DNA of 64,000 bases from Arcanobacterium_A hippocoleae (GCF_031456295.1 NZ_JAVDUJ010000001.1:1054001-1118000), one strand, 5' to 3'. Counted from the first letter of the stretch, positions 36,687 through 46,932 are shown. Numbers and translations: made by a program. Notes: generated by a model from the sequence alone, not told the origin.

Positions 36687-39291
36687 GGTAAGTTGCAGCA
36701 ACAGCCACGCCGGCAAGCAAGATCAACATCGCAACCCCACCCAAGGTGATGATCTCGCTAGCGCCCGTCTTACTAAGTGTTTTGACGGTATTGACTTGGT
36801 TGTAATCTGCATTCGCTGCGGTTTGCTTTGCAGATTTCACCTTAGACTCACCCTGAATATTCACCTTAGACTCACCCTTCACGATGTTGTGCTGATGAGC
36901 ATCTCCTGGAGACTGCTGATCCTTGATTGCCGTCTTACCTTCTGCGCTCTGCACCATCTCAGGCTGTGAAACTTCAGGCACCCGGCTCCCGTCAGCCTTA
37001 TTGCCGTTCAACTTCAGAGCGATATCCTGCTTTGCCGTATCAAGCTGTGCTTGCAATTCATCAAGCCGTGCTTGCAGCTCGGCAATCTTCTTATCAGCAG
37101 CCTGCTGAGCTGCAGTAGCAGTGCTCTTGAGCTTCGTAAGTTCGAGCTTACCTGCTTTGAGTTGATTCTCAAGCCCCAAAGCCAGCTGCTTCACCTTATC
37201 GCGTTCCTGCATCAGCGCTTCATTCTTAGCAGTTTCGGCATTCTTCTGCCCAATCACCGCAGTGAGCTGTTTTTGTAAGACAACACGCTGTGCTTCAGCA
37301 TTTTTGATTTTTTGTTCAAGCACCTTAATCGCCACAGCATGTTGCTCGGCTGCTTCTTGTGCAGCTTGATTTGCGGCAGCCAACTGATTTTCTGCCTCAT
37401 CGAGCCTAGATTGCGCATCAGCTAGTTTCTTTGCAGCTACCTGTGCGGCAGCTTTGTGCTCTTTATTCGCAGCATCGAGCGCAGCTTGCTTTGCCGCATC
37501 AGCTTCTTTACGTGCCTGTTCAAGATCTTTGACAGCTTTCGCCTGAGCTGCTTCTAGCTGCTTTTTTACAGTGTTCGTCTGCACAGTTGCAGCATTTAAC
37601 TGTTTTTGCAAATCTGCAGTTCTCACTTGCTCGGTTTGAAACTTATTTTTCAGTTCAGCTAGCTCCACTTGTGCAGCAGCCAATTTCTCTGCCGTATCAT
37701 TAGCAGCAAGCACTGCAGTGATTGCCTGCCTTTCTGAGTTCAGCACTTCATCAGCAACCGGCTTCTGCCCAGCATCAGGAAGGCAACGCTTCAGTTCATG
37801 ATAGAGATAGAAATGTGAACCTGGCTTGATTGGCTGGCAATCCCAACCGAAAGTGGCAGGCATTTCGTTATGCTGCATCCGCACCAGCTTGAGGCCGTCA
37901 GCATTGGTAAACAGATCCCATTCGATATTTCCAGCCATCGGGTCAGATTCAGCTTCGTTAAACTTGAAATCCTCGAAATTGTAAACCTGCCCATGCTTTG
38001 CTGTTTCATTTGCCCCGATCTCTGGAATTCCCATTACTGCATTGAGCGGGGTCAGAATCTCGTTGTGCGAGAAAATCAGCGTCCCAACCGTGTTGCCCGG
38101 ATCGTCAATGGCAGAGAAAAACTTAGCCAATGGCTTCAAACCTGCCCGGAACGAGAACAACTGTGGCTGCCCGTCAGCCGTCTGCGCAAAACCACGACCC
38201 CGCTTATACCATTCGTCGATAGCACGACAGCGGCCAATCATCATTGACGCATCGCGATCAAGCTCAGGGAAATCGCCAGGACGGAGCTCGCCAGCAGGCT
38301 GTTCATCCAACGAAAGATTCTGATCCATTGCATGTAACTCGACGATATCGCGTGCCACACCACCACAGTAGCCAGAGAGTGAACCAACTCGATTAAACTG
38401 TGGATCATCAACAAAATCACCGATAAATGGACGGAACAGCTCTTTTGCGGCAGATACGTAGTCAAGTCCAACACCAGGGCTATGCTTTTGCCAGCGTTTC
38501 GCCTTCAGATATTCGGCATCCTGCTTCAGATACTGATCGCGCTGAGCATCACTCATATCAGAATCAGCAATCGTCTTGTTCACGTCCTGCGTTGGAGCTG
38601 CTGGGAACAGCTGCGGATAATCACTCTTTAACGTGTCGATAAATTCTTGACCAGAATCAATCGCACGCTGCTTCTTTGAAGAATAAACGTCAATAATCTT
38701 CTTTGCATCATTGCCGCTCTGGTAAAGATCACCCAAACGCTCTTTGGAACGGGCTGCAATATCATGCCACTCTTTGTGCCCGAGAGTAGAAAGATTGCCA
38801 TTACCACGAGCACTTTCCTGACCGGAGCGATACACCGTATCAATGTAGCGCAGTAGTTTTTCGCCTTCCGCATTGAGTTTATTTTCATTTTTCGCAGCGC
38901 GAAGTACTTTCATCACGTTGTTTGCATGGCTCATGCTTGAAGAACCGCGAGCGCCGTGGCGGCCAAACAGCGTAACGTAACTGAGATCGAAACCTTTCGG
39001 AGCTGCCTCCAGCGGCTTGCCGAAACGAGCGGAAGCCTTGCGTGAAGCCTCATAAGAGGTATCAGCGTTAGTCCAGCGCGGCGTGAGTAAATCGCCAAAT
39101 AGCTTGTGCGGATCATTCGTATTGTGCCCGGTAGCGCCAGTGTGGTCGCCGGTATTAGTGTCTTGTGCAGCGGATGCAGTAATCGGCTGATTGAGCACGA
39201 ATGTTGGAGCAGCAACAGTGAAACCAACCGTCATCATCATGCTGCTTGCAACCGCTACACCTCGATTCAGCAGTTTGGTCTTTGTAACCAT
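36673..39291 (-). CDS. Wall-anchored histidine phosphatase (MINPP/phytase-like) with coiled coil
   Basis: An 872-residue secreted enzyme. After a signal peptide (ending near TASAAQ) comes a branch-2 histidine phosphatase domain. The catalytic motif is LFGRHGARGSSS (H112 as nucleophile), and the acid motif is FSHNEI (H409, E411), the HxE form seen in multiple-inositol-polyphosphate phosphatases. From about residue 540 to 760 runs a Lys/Glu/Ala/Gln coiled coil that could span the wall. The tail is LSKTG, a hydrophobic helix and RRLR, a degenerate sortase signal. AGGAG upstream favours ATG 39291 over 39336. Likely role: extracellular release of phosphate from phytate-like esters, alongside the convergent metallophosphatase. 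Confidence 0.88.
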   Translation of the reverse strand: MVTKTKLLNRGVAVASSMMMTVGFTVAAPTFVLNQPITASAAQDTNTGDHTGATGHNTNDPHKLFGDLLTPRWTNADTSYEASRKASARFGKPLEAAPKGFDLSYVTLFGRHGARGSSSMSHANNVMKVLRAAKNENKLNAEGEKLLRYIDTVYRSGQESARGNGNLSTLGHKEWHDIAARSKERLGDLYQSGNDAKKIIDVYSSKKQRAIDSGQEFIDTLKSDYPQLFPAAPTQDVNKTIADSDMSDAQRDQYLKQDAEYLKAKRWQKHSPGVGLDYVSAAKELFRPFIGDFVDDPQFNRVGSLSGYCGGVARDIVELHAMDQNLSLDEQPAGELRPGDFPELDRDASMMIGRCRAIDEWYKRGRGFAQTADGQPQLFSFRAGLKPLAKFFSAIDDPGNTVGTLIFSHNEILTPLNAVMGIPEIGANETAKHGQVYNFEDFKFNEAESDPMAGNIEWDLFTNADGLKLVRMQHNEMPATFGWDCQPIKPGSHFYLYHELKRCLPDAGQKPVADEVLNSERQAITAVLAANDTAEKLAAAQVELAELKNKFQTEQVRTADLQKQLNAATVQTNTVKKQLEAAQAKAVKDLEQARKEADAAKQAALDAANKEHKAAAQVAAKKLADAQSRLDEAENQLAAANQAAQEAAEQHAVAIKVLEQKIKNAEAQRVVLQKQLTAVIGQKNAETAKNEALMQERDKVKQLALGLENQLKAGKLELTKLKSTATAAQQAADKKIAELQARLDELQAQLDTAKQDIALKLNGNKADGSRVPEVSQPEMVQSAEGKTAIKDQQSPGDAHQHNIVKGESKVNIQGESKVKSAKQTAANADYNQVNTVKTLSKTGASEIITLGGVAMLILLAGVAVAATYRRLR

Positions 39292-39457
39292 GAGTATCCC
39301 TCTCCTATTCGCAGGACTTTGGTTTGACAGATTCATATATAGATCTGAAAGGAAAACCGCGTTTCACACGGCAACGACGCCAAACTACAGGAGCGCAGAA
39401 AACAGGATGAAACACTCTGGTTATCACGAGGTAAATATATGCGGATGAGATTCGGAT

Positions 39458-40156
39458 ATGCGGAGATCTTGCGTTCGCGTTTTTAGAGTTTTCGTTGTTG
39501 TGGAGCGGAAAACTATATTCGGAAAAGCTGCTTCACGTTTTCTGATGCTGTGTGCAGAAAACTGCAAGGATCTTACATATTTGGTATCTTTTCCCTATCA
39601 AGACCAGTTCCGCCCGCGAAACTTCAGGGTCGGTTCTCAACTTCTCCAGCGATCTGATGAGCTAGATTGGAACGACACCTTGCAACTTGTGAGTAATTCC
39701 CCCATCGGAAAACTGCAGATAGTTACGGATGACGATGCGTTGATCGGCATCTGGCACGAAAACCAGCACCCCGTACTGATCCCCGCAGGTGGTGCGGCTT
39801 TGGCGGAAGAGGTCGCACGCCAGCTTAACGAGTATTTTGCCGGAAGCAGACGGGAGTTCGATCTACCACTCCGCTTCACGGGAACCGATTTCCAAATTCA
39901 AGTCTGGGAATATTTGAGATCCGTTAGATTTGGAACGACAACCACTTACGCTGCCACGGCAGCAGGCATTGGGCGCCCAAATGCAGTCCGTGCAGTGGCT
40001 AACGCTATTAGCAGAAACCCTATCAGCATCGTCGTGGGCTGCCACCGCATTATCGGGACGAATCGGAAACTGACCGGGTATGCAGGAGGTATAGATAAGA
40101 AGCGCTGGTTATTGCAGCACGAAGCGAGACTAACCTGCCTCGCCCTAGCGGAATGA
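39458..40156 (+). CDS. ogt: Methylated-DNA--protein-cysteine methyltransferase
   Basis: Removes O6-alkyl groups from guanine by suicide transfer to its own cysteine. The conserved part starts near residue 70: SNSPIGKLQIVTDDDALIGIW, then TDFQIQVWEYLRSVRFGTTTTY and ANAISRNPISIVVGCHRIIG, then LTGYAGGIDKKRWLLQHE. The acceptor motif is GCHR instead of the usual PCHR; the Cys and His are kept. The first 50-60 residues are not typical of the family, so the true start may be at a later codon. It is divergent from the histidine phosphatase gene. Confidence 0.88.
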   Translation: MRRSCVRVFRVFVVVERKTIFGKAASRFLMLCAENCKDLTYLVSFPYQDQFRPRNFRVGSQLLQRSDELDWNDTLQLVSNSPIGKLQIVTDDDALIGIWHENQHPVLIPAGGAALAEEVARQLNEYFAGSRREFDLPLRFTGTDFQIQVWEYLRSVRFGTTTTYAATAAGIGRPNAVRAVANAISRNPISIVVGCHRIIGTNRKLTGYAGGIDKKRWLLQHEARLTCLALAE

Positions 40157-40379
40157 GCTTCGCAAACTGGCGCAAGCATTCGCGAGCCGCACTCACTTCC
40201 ATCCTTCTCGCTCGTTTTGAATACAAAAGGATGGAAAACAGGATTCAACAGTTCAGTTACCGCAAGGTAAATAAATATACCGTCGAATAATAGTAAATAG
40301 CTGAAAAATAAATTGACAGACTACGATGATTGATGAGGGGAAAAATAAAGGAAAAAGCGATCTCGAAACGAGGTTCAGT

Positions 40380-41681
40380 ATGCAAGAAGAAAACCAGAAA
40401 AATACCAAAGATGTCCAATTTTCCGACATTTTGGCATCTGAGCATAAAGAACTTTTTAGCCAATTTATTCACGATTATGAGGCAGCTTTAGAGCGAGGCG
40501 AACAAGCAAAAAGCGGCAATCAGGACGTACAATATTTTCTTTCACTGCAGAAAAAACGCTTAGCAGCACACGGTGTTGAATGTGATATAGATATTGAACC
40601 ATACGGATATATTGCATCCACTGATAAATTTCTCGATCTCGTTTCTAGTTTCAACTTTCGCTCAGCAAAATTTGCCAAAGCTCTCAATAGCCAGACGGTG
40701 CTACGTTCCCTTCGCTTTTGTAAAAATTCCCGCACGGTTTACAAAGAAAAGAAAAAAGATTACGCCTTATATGAGGCCATAGTCAGCCCCGCTGAAGAAG
40801 AAATCGAAAATATTCACGACACGACTTACGTGTGCAGTAGTTGTGGGAATATTACAACTGTGGAAAATTTATTGACGGCGTGCCCCTACTGCAGGACACG
40901 TTATCTCATCAAAGACCTATTTCCGAAAGTTAACAACTTCTATTTTCAAGAAGATTTAGGAAAAAAAGAAGTTGCCAGCATAAAAAATTTTGTAATTTTC
41001 GTCGGTTTAATTTGCCTTGCAGCGCTATCAACATGGAGATTCATGCAAGAAGGTTTTTCCTTTCTCCTACTGCTAAATATGCTGGCGGTTTCTATCCCTA
41101 TTTTCTTCTTCGTTTATTTAGCACGCGCAATATTTACCCTTTTCCGGCTGATAAAGTTAGGGATAAAACAACAAAAATTACTCAACCGCGGTAAACGCAA
41201 CCGCGAATGGGTGACTTCTCAGCTATGGTCACTAGATCCTTCTTTTAATTACGAGTATTTCGTTTCCAAAACACTCACCTTGCTCCGGATTCTTTTATTT
41301 CACCCGAATGTGCAACAATTCCCACAATTTGCCGCTAATGCTTTTCCCGCTTGGGGAGAGCAGATAGTTCACCTCGATTATCAAGGCGTTGTGGAATTTA
41401 AAAACCTCCATATAAATAACGGATATTTGGAACTAGAACTAGCAGTTCCGCTTATTCTGTACTTTCATGATGGAAAACGCATCATCCGTCGTAAACAAGA
41501 TGTTAATTTGAAAATCGTGCACAAACACGGTGTACTAGCAAAACCAGACTACTCCGTAAAGAAAGTAACATGCCATTATTGCGCAGGCAGCTTTGACGCT
41601 TCATCGCTGAAACGATGCCCATACTGCAGAAAAGAGCACGATTTCGCCGCCGAAGACTGGCTTGTCACAGAAATACGTTAA
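40380..41681 (+). CDS. Double zinc-ribbon membrane protein, unknown function
   Basis: About 433 residues. I prefer ATG 40380 (MQEENQKN) because GAGG lies 6 bases upstream; the frame opens at 40326. A charged N-terminal third is followed by a zinc ribbon (CSSCGNITTVENLL, then CPYC). Two membrane helices come next (IKNFVIFVGLICLAAL; LLLNMLAVSIPIFFFVYLA), then a cytosolic domain possibly of Tim44/calcium-channel-like type (FVSKTLTLLRILLFHPNVQQF). A second zinc ribbon (CHYCAGSFDASSLKRCPYC) is at the C-terminus. I do not recognise a named family. It stands alone and ends at a bidirectional terminator. Confidence 0.72.
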   Translation: MQEENQKNTKDVQFSDILASEHKELFSQFIHDYEAALERGEQAKSGNQDVQYFLSLQKKRLAAHGVECDIDIEPYGYIASTDKFLDLVSSFNFRSAKFAKALNSQTVLRSLRFCKNSRTVYKEKKKDYALYEAIVSPAEEEIENIHDTTYVCSSCGNITTVENLLTACPYCRTRYLIKDLFPKVNNFYFQEDLGKKEVASIKNFVIFVGLICLAALSTWRFMQEGFSFLLLLNMLAVSIPIFFFVYLARAIFTLFRLIKLGIKQQKLLNRGKRNREWVTSQLWSLDPSFNYEYFVSKTLTLLRILLFHPNVQQFPQFAANAFPAWGEQIVHLDYQGVVEFKNLHINNGYLELELAVPLILYFHDGKRIIRRKQDVNLKIVHKHGVLAKPDYSVKKVTCHYCAGSFDASSLKRCPYCRKEHDFAAEDWLVTEIR

Positions 41682-41737
41682 AGATCTGACTATAAACCGC
41701 GAGCTAAATAAGCAAATTTACAGCACTTCCCAATTGC

Positions 41738-41777
41738 AGGGTTGCTGGAGCCATTCGCAAATAACTCCAGCAACCCT
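41738..41777. terminator. Terminator between convergent genes
   Basis: AGGGTTGCTGGAG (41738-41750) pairs perfectly with CTCCAGCAACCCT (41765-41777) over 13 bp, in the gap between the zinc-ribbon gene and the APC permease gene. Confidence 0.75.
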
Positions 41778-41863
41778 ATTCCAATTTTCCAGTTGTTGTA
41801 TTGTACTCAGCCAAGTACGAATCATGATTGTGATGCGTACCGGCAAAAAATCAGCGCAGTGAA

Positions 41864-43381
41864 CTATTTACTCGGAATCTCTTTGCTCTGCACCTCAGAC
41901 TGCGCAAAGGCTTCAGACTGCGGCAATAGACGCACAGCAGTGGGTGAAAGCTCTAGTTTTGCCGCGTTTGGGTCAGATTTTTTCAAACGTTTGATGTAGC
42001 GTAGATAAATCAGATAAGCACCGCCAATGAACACTACAACACCGCCAATATTGTATACAAGAGTCATCCAAACTTCTTGACCATAGGGCAAGGTTCCAGT
42101 GATAAAGACAAATGCGAACACTGACATCATAAATGCAGACATAATCATGCCGAATTTGCGTGACCCAACACGGAATGACCTTGGTACATTATCGAAATTC
42201 TTGCGGAAGAAGAAATATGCCAAGTAAATAAACAAGGGTGGAATGAGCGCAGTTGCTGCGGTCATATTAATAACAATCTGCAGCATTCCATCAATTGATT
42301 CTGAACCCAAAGCAGGGATTAACAAAATTGGTACCACGATAATAAACTGCAGCCAAGCAGCGCGCACGGGAATTCCTTTATCGTTGAGGGTGACGAGTTT
42401 CTTACCAAAAATTCCAGCTGGAATTTCAGAAAAGAAAATTTTCACTGGAGTAGCCGTCCACATCAATAATGAACCAAGTGTTGCAGCCAACATCACTAAT
42501 CCAACAATGCGATTTACAATTTCGGTTCCGACACCAAAGTATGCACCTAAACCACCCATCGTCTGGAAAATACCATCAGAGTACGTTAGTTCTCCGGCAG
42601 GAACGAACACCGTCATCAGTAATGAAGCTATCGCGTAGAGCAGACCAATCATTAAACCTGCAAAAATAATTGTGCGAATGAAAGTCTTTACTCCCCCGCG
42701 AATATCGTTAATATATACACCTACTGATTCGGCACCGCCTACACCTTGAATAATCCAAGCCAAAGTACCGAAAAATGCCCACATTGCAGCAAATGAAGTG
42801 GTGTCGGGTTTCATAGCACCTAAAGTTATTGGCGTAGCTGGTTCTAAACCGCCGAGCAGCGCACCCGCAGTAAGAATAATAAAAGCAAGTGCCATGACCA
42901 TCATCAGCGTCGCTCCGACACTAGTGACCTTACCGATCCAGGTAGCTCCTTTTGTGGATACCCATGTGGCGAGAGCAAATATCGCAATTGAGATTACCGC
43001 AATCGTAGTTTGTGAAAATACTTTCTCTTGACCCCAAAAAGTATAAGAAGCATACACCAAAATAATTGGCAGTAAAGACGCAAAATAGAAAAGATTCACG
43101 AACCAGTATGAGAAAGCGCCAAGGAATGCCCACCTACCGCCAAGTGAAGTCTTCACCCATTGGTAATCACCTGATTCAGAATTCTTATTGAGTGCCACAA
43201 GTTCTGCAATAATCAAGGTGTAAGGTAAAAAGTAGAGAAGTGTCGCAAAGAAAAATGCTGGCGCCGATGCCAAACCGATTGACACAGAATTGTTGATTAC
43301 ATTTCTGAAATTAAAAACCGCTGCTACGGTCATTGTGAGAAGCGCATATGTTCCTACACGCGCTCTAGTATTGGTATTCAT
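41864..43381 (-). CDS. APC-superfamily amino acid permease
   Basis: A 505-residue transporter with 12 or more membrane helices. The N-terminal region (VAAVFNFRNVINNSVSIGLASAPAF) and GVGGAESVGVYINDIRGG resemble the glutamate:GABA/GadC-like antiporter branch, but the substrate is not determined. GAAGG precedes ATG 43381. It lies 31 bases after the EbgC-like gene, on the same strand as the truncated beta-galactosidase, so the three may once have formed an operon. Confidence 0.85.
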   Translation of the reverse strand: MNTNTRARVGTYALLTMTVAAVFNFRNVINNSVSIGLASAPAFFFATLLYFLPYTLIIAELVALNKNSESGDYQWVKTSLGGRWAFLGAFSYWFVNLFYFASLLPIILVYASYTFWGQEKVFSQTTIAVISIAIFALATWVSTKGATWIGKVTSVGATLMMVMALAFIILTAGALLGGLEPATPITLGAMKPDTTSFAAMWAFFGTLAWIIQGVGGAESVGVYINDIRGGVKTFIRTIIFAGLMIGLLYAIASLLMTVFVPAGELTYSDGIFQTMGGLGAYFGVGTEIVNRIVGLVMLAATLGSLLMWTATPVKIFFSEIPAGIFGKKLVTLNDKGIPVRAAWLQFIIVVPILLIPALGSESIDGMLQIVINMTAATALIPPLFIYLAYFFFRKNFDNVPRSFRVGSRKFGMIMSAFMMSVFAFVFITGTLPYGQEVWMTLVYNIGGVVVFIGGAYLIYLRYIKRLKKSDPNAAKLELSPTAVRLLPQSEAFAQSEVQSKEIPSK

Positions 43382-43412
43382 GATTTAACCTTCGCTTGAG
43401 TGAATCCAATGT

Positions 43413-43892
43413 TTACTTATTGTGGAAGCTGATTCCTTCTACAGTTACCCGCAGTTGGACTCCCGAAAAGTCTCTTGAGGTGAACAACTGTGTTGCCTCA
43501 GGAGCATCAAAAATGACCAGATTTCCTGGTTGAATTGAAATTTTTATTACTTCCGGCGCTTTTCCGAAACTGTTTGCGCGCTGGCTTTGAACTTCTACAA
43601 GCATTCGATCGGTAAGGTCAGAATAGGGCTCCTTCATCTGACCTCCGCGCAAAACTGCAATCTCAGCAGTTCCTGATGCACAATACAGCACGCGCAAATA
43701 GCGAATACTTTGGATAAAATCCGGATCGGAATTTTCTCCGTCTATTCTTCGCCAAGTCAGTGAATCTCCTACGGAAAATGTAATTCCCGACGGAAGGGAT
43801 TCTGCTGCTGCGATTGCTTCAAATGTGCGGTCCCACTTCTTTGTTCCTGCAAGAACCTGCCGTGCCGACGTGAGATTTGAGTACCTTAACAT
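43413..43892 (-). CDS. EbgC/YhcH-like (beta-galactosidase small subunit) protein
   Basis: A 159-residue cupin-like protein resembling the YhcH/YjgK/YiaL family, to which the small subunit of evolved beta-galactosidase belongs. Visible features are VGDSLTWRRIDGENSDPDF, the beta strands YLRVLYCASGTAEIAVL, and LVIFDAPEATQLF. ATG 43892 (MLRYSNL) follows the upstream beta-galactosidase stop with one base between, typical of translational coupling, and matches the EbgA-EbgC gene order. The frame is open further upstream inside that gene, which I discount. It appears intact, although the large-subunit gene has lost its 5' half. Confidence 0.78.
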   Translation of the reverse strand: MLRYSNLTSARQVLAGTKKWDRTFEAIAAAESLPSGITFSVGDSLTWRRIDGENSDPDFIQSIRYLRVLYCASGTAEIAVLRGGQMKEPYSDLTDRMLVEVQSQRANSFGKAPEVIKISIQPGNLVIFDAPEATQLFTSRDFSGVQLRVTVEGISFHNK

Positions 43893-43893
43893 A

Positions 43894-45717
43894 TCATTGT
43901 TCCGTTCCTGTGCAGAGGAAAAAACCGAGCGAAAAAGCAAAATCTTGCCAGTGGGTACGATAGCTTTGTAAAACCTCCGAACCCCAAGAATTAGAACCTA
44001 ATCCAAGTAGTGCAAAATCAATATTGACTTCGTTTGTTTGCTCTTGCCTGAGTTCACTCAAGTGAGCAGCTCGTGAAATTTGTTCGTCAGAATAGGGCAA
44101 TATGCGGAAGCTGAACGGCAGCTGCTGAGCAAGAATGGTGATTCCCCGTTCTTGACTATCGCAAATCGTAACGTCAGTTGTTTCGCAACGATTTCCCATT
44201 GCTTGCGGCACAACATAAGGAGTTACCATCTGTCGAGGGGTAGTTTCATAGCTTCCGAAAAGATTTGCACGCTTTGAATCCGGATAGTTTTCTCCCGGTC
44301 CGCAACCAGAATAATTTATTTGGGAAAATTCTTTCGGTAGAGCGAAACTTACCCCAATTCGCGGGATAATATCGGCATATTCTCCGTAAGGGCTTCCCGA
44401 TATGTGCAATGTGATTTTGCCGCAATTATCGAAAGTCCACTGATATCCACAACGCATTCCAAAATCAAAAGTTGGCGGAGCGACGACGGCTTCCACATTC
44501 ACAGTTACACCGTCGTCATGTTCTTGATAAGTAAATCCACGAGTGGATTCTTGCAGATGATCAAGCAGACGCGGTTTCCAGATTTCATCGTATTCCTGTT
44601 GATGATTATCGATAAGCGGCTGGAAAAAACGTATCTCAGGCGCACTGCTGAAGATGTTTTCCGTTTCACTGCCAAGGAAGATCAACTTGCCAGTAATCTG
44701 ATCGAATCGCGCGATAAAAGATGGATGGCAAATACTGAGGATATGATTCTTTGAATCAACTGTGATTTTTCCTGCCTGCGAAAGTCTTTTCGGGGCAGGC
44801 TTGATGAATTGATCCGCTGCTAATGTAAACTGATCCTGCGCAAATATTGCGTCAGGGAGATGCCAGCGATCTCCGCCTGACGATACGGCTTGCACTGACA
44901 AATCGAATCTACACATTTCCGGATTGTTGATTTGTTTCTGCGGCGCTGCCTGCGCTTCTGAAATGAGTTCAGCTAAGGAAAAATTGTGCGTTTCTCCTGG
45001 GCTAAGAATAGGTAAAACAAGTTTGCAAGCAGCTAATTCAATTCCGTTACAAGTAATCTTGCAACGAATATCGATGCCTGAAATCTCTGTAAACCATTTT
45101 CGGGAAGTAACCCGCAATTGATTATCAGAAAATGTAAAACTAAGCGGGGCAATCACAAACGAGTACTCTGTTAGCCCAGGTGAAGGCTCTTGCCACGGGA
45201 ATACAAGACCGTCAACGCAGAAATTTCCATTGTTTGGGTAGTCTCCAAAGTCTCCACCGTAGCAATACGTTTCCTGACCGTGCTCGTTTTTTACCAGCAC
45301 GCCATGATCTGCCCACTCCCAAACGAAATGTCCTTGGATGTGATCCCACTTTTGAAAAACTTCCTGATATTCACTTAAACCACCCGGACCATTTCCCATC
45401 GAATGTGCATATTCGCAAATAATACGCGGTTTCGGATGGGGAAATTCACCAAAATCATTCATTTGCGATACACGAGAGTACATTGTTGAAATTACGTCTA
45501 CAACTTCTGCGTTTCGATCTTCTTCATAATGAACTGGACGAATAGCATCAAGTTCTTTACAACGGCGGTACATTGCGCGGATATTGCACCCATAGCCAGA
45601 TTCATTTCCCAACGACCACATTACGATAGCGGAATGATTTCGCTGCGCCAGAACGTGACGTTCGATGCGGTCAACATATGCTTTTTCCCAGGCTGGATAG
45701 ATACGGCAAATTTTCAA
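43894..45717 (-). pseudogene. 5'-truncated GH2 beta-galactosidase (EbgA/LacZ-like)
   Basis: The 607-codon frame starts at a TTG inside the catalytic TIM barrel. It contains the acid/base motif IVMWSLGNESGYG and the nucleophile motif RIICEYAHSMGNGPGG, then the complete C-terminal domains (SGCGPGENYPDSKRANLFG; VPQAMGNRCETTDVT). Full-length relatives have about 1000 residues, so roughly 400 N-terminal residues (sugar-binding and jelly-roll domains) are missing. The deletion point is near 45718, where similarity stops abruptly. The protein is unlikely to be active. The downstream EbgC-like and permease genes remain. Confidence 0.85.
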
Positions 45718-45957
45718 TCCCCTTCGATTCTATCCTGTGTGCATAAAATGGAGCATACCGTTATGTACACACTCCGAGCCGGTTTGAAATAAGGGGCTAA
45801 TACTCAAAAATCCCGCTCAGATAACCCGATCCCTATGAGCACACCGAGGGTCTCCCTCCCCCTATCGGAAGTGTTTCAGGTGGAATTGCAGGGAGCGTTG
45901 CTGGAGCTATTGGAGATGGACGGGTACGAATGCAGCTACTATCGCGAGGAGTAGGGT

Positions 45958-46908
45958 TTAGAAGCTGCGGTTCCAGTTTTCTGGTATTCCCATACTGGCC
46001 GGGGTAACAAGAGGATTTACTAAAAATTCATGATTGATGAGATTCGTGATTTTGTCTGGCCATGTTGTTCCAGGTGATGTGATGCGAATAAGGCCGGCCA
46101 TGACAGTAAGAACCCCGAACATCTGCTCGCTTTGCCCTGCTGGTAGGTTCTGGAATTGAGGAAGTGTTCGCAAAGCTGCAGTAGGCGCAGGGGCGAAGGA
46201 TTTATTCCACAGTCTTGCGTGGTGTGCACAAAAATTACGGACAATGGTCAATTGTTCCATCCAGCGCACGAGCGGTGATTGTAGTTTGGCTTTACGCTGC
46301 TGATTTTTCGATAAAGCTGCTAGGTCAATGGTAATGCCCATATTCTCAGCAATTGAACGCTGGTCAGATGCAGGTAACCCCTCGTAGAGACGTGAGATGT
46401 CAGCAAAATCAAGCACCTCAGCTAGCACCCAAAACGGATACTGCCCATCATAGTTATCGCGATAATGCTTAATAGCTTCATTATTCCTACCTGCACGCGC
46501 GATGCGTTTATTGATTACCATAATCCACTGTTGATGGTTAAACGTTAGGCGAAAACGTTGTGAATCCATATAGGCAAAAGGATCAGTGGCGATTAAGGCT
46601 TCTCCGAGACGGGTACGCATAGCAATCTCGATACGTTCCATACCGTCATGGACGAGTGCCCGCAGTTTCCGGTCTGCCTCATATAACTCGACCGCGTCAC
46701 TAAAACGCGTACCCGAACAGAAACTATCGTCTCTATTCCCGTCGTGTGTAAGTACTCGGGCAGGATACCAATATGCTGATAGGCGGTAGTAGCTGACGTA
46801 AGTCAGCCATTGGCTTGCAAAGTCGGCATCAACATCCATCCCGCGAGAGCGCAACAGCTCAATATGCCAAGCGGTTGTGGCTGCTTGCTTGACCGGTCTA
46901 CCCAACAC
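45958..46908 (-). CDS. Abi_2 (AbiD/AbiF-like) abortive-infection HEPN protein
   Basis: A roughly 316-residue member of the Abi_2 family, linked to phage abortive infection. The N-terminal signature is AWHIELLRSRGMDVDADFASQWLTYVSYYRLSAYWYP. The HEPN ribonuclease motif Rx4-6H is RNFCAHHARLW (R224, H229). The automatic start at 46950 is a TTG inside an RNA hairpin. I prefer GTG 46908, which has AGGA 9 bases upstream and sits just after the structured leader. Abi_2/AbiF proteins have been reported to act with a neighbouring structured RNA, which fits the hairpin here. Probable anti-phage toxin. Confidence 0.85.
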   Translation of the reverse strand: MLGRPVKQAATTAWHIELLRSRGMDVDADFASQWLTYVSYYRLSAYWYPARVLTHDGNRDDSFCSGTRFSDAVELYEADRKLRALVHDGMERIEIAMRTRLGEALIATDPFAYMDSQRFRLTFNHQQWIMVINKRIARAGRNNEAIKHYRDNYDGQYPFWVLAEVLDFADISRLYEGLPASDQRSIAENMGITIDLAALSKNQQRKAKLQSPLVRWMEQLTIVRNFCAHHARLWNKSFAPAPTAALRTLPQFQNLPAGQSEQMFGVLTVMAGLIRITSPGTTWPDKITNLINHEFLVNPLVTPASMGIPENWNRSF

Positions 46909-46932
46909 AACCACCCATCCTGTAAAGAGATC

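Noticed and set aside
45835..45954. 39-codon + ORF between the truncated beta-galactosidase and the Abi_2 gene
   Set aside because: No ribosome-binding site and no recognised match; could be a transposase scrap, but this cannot be shown.
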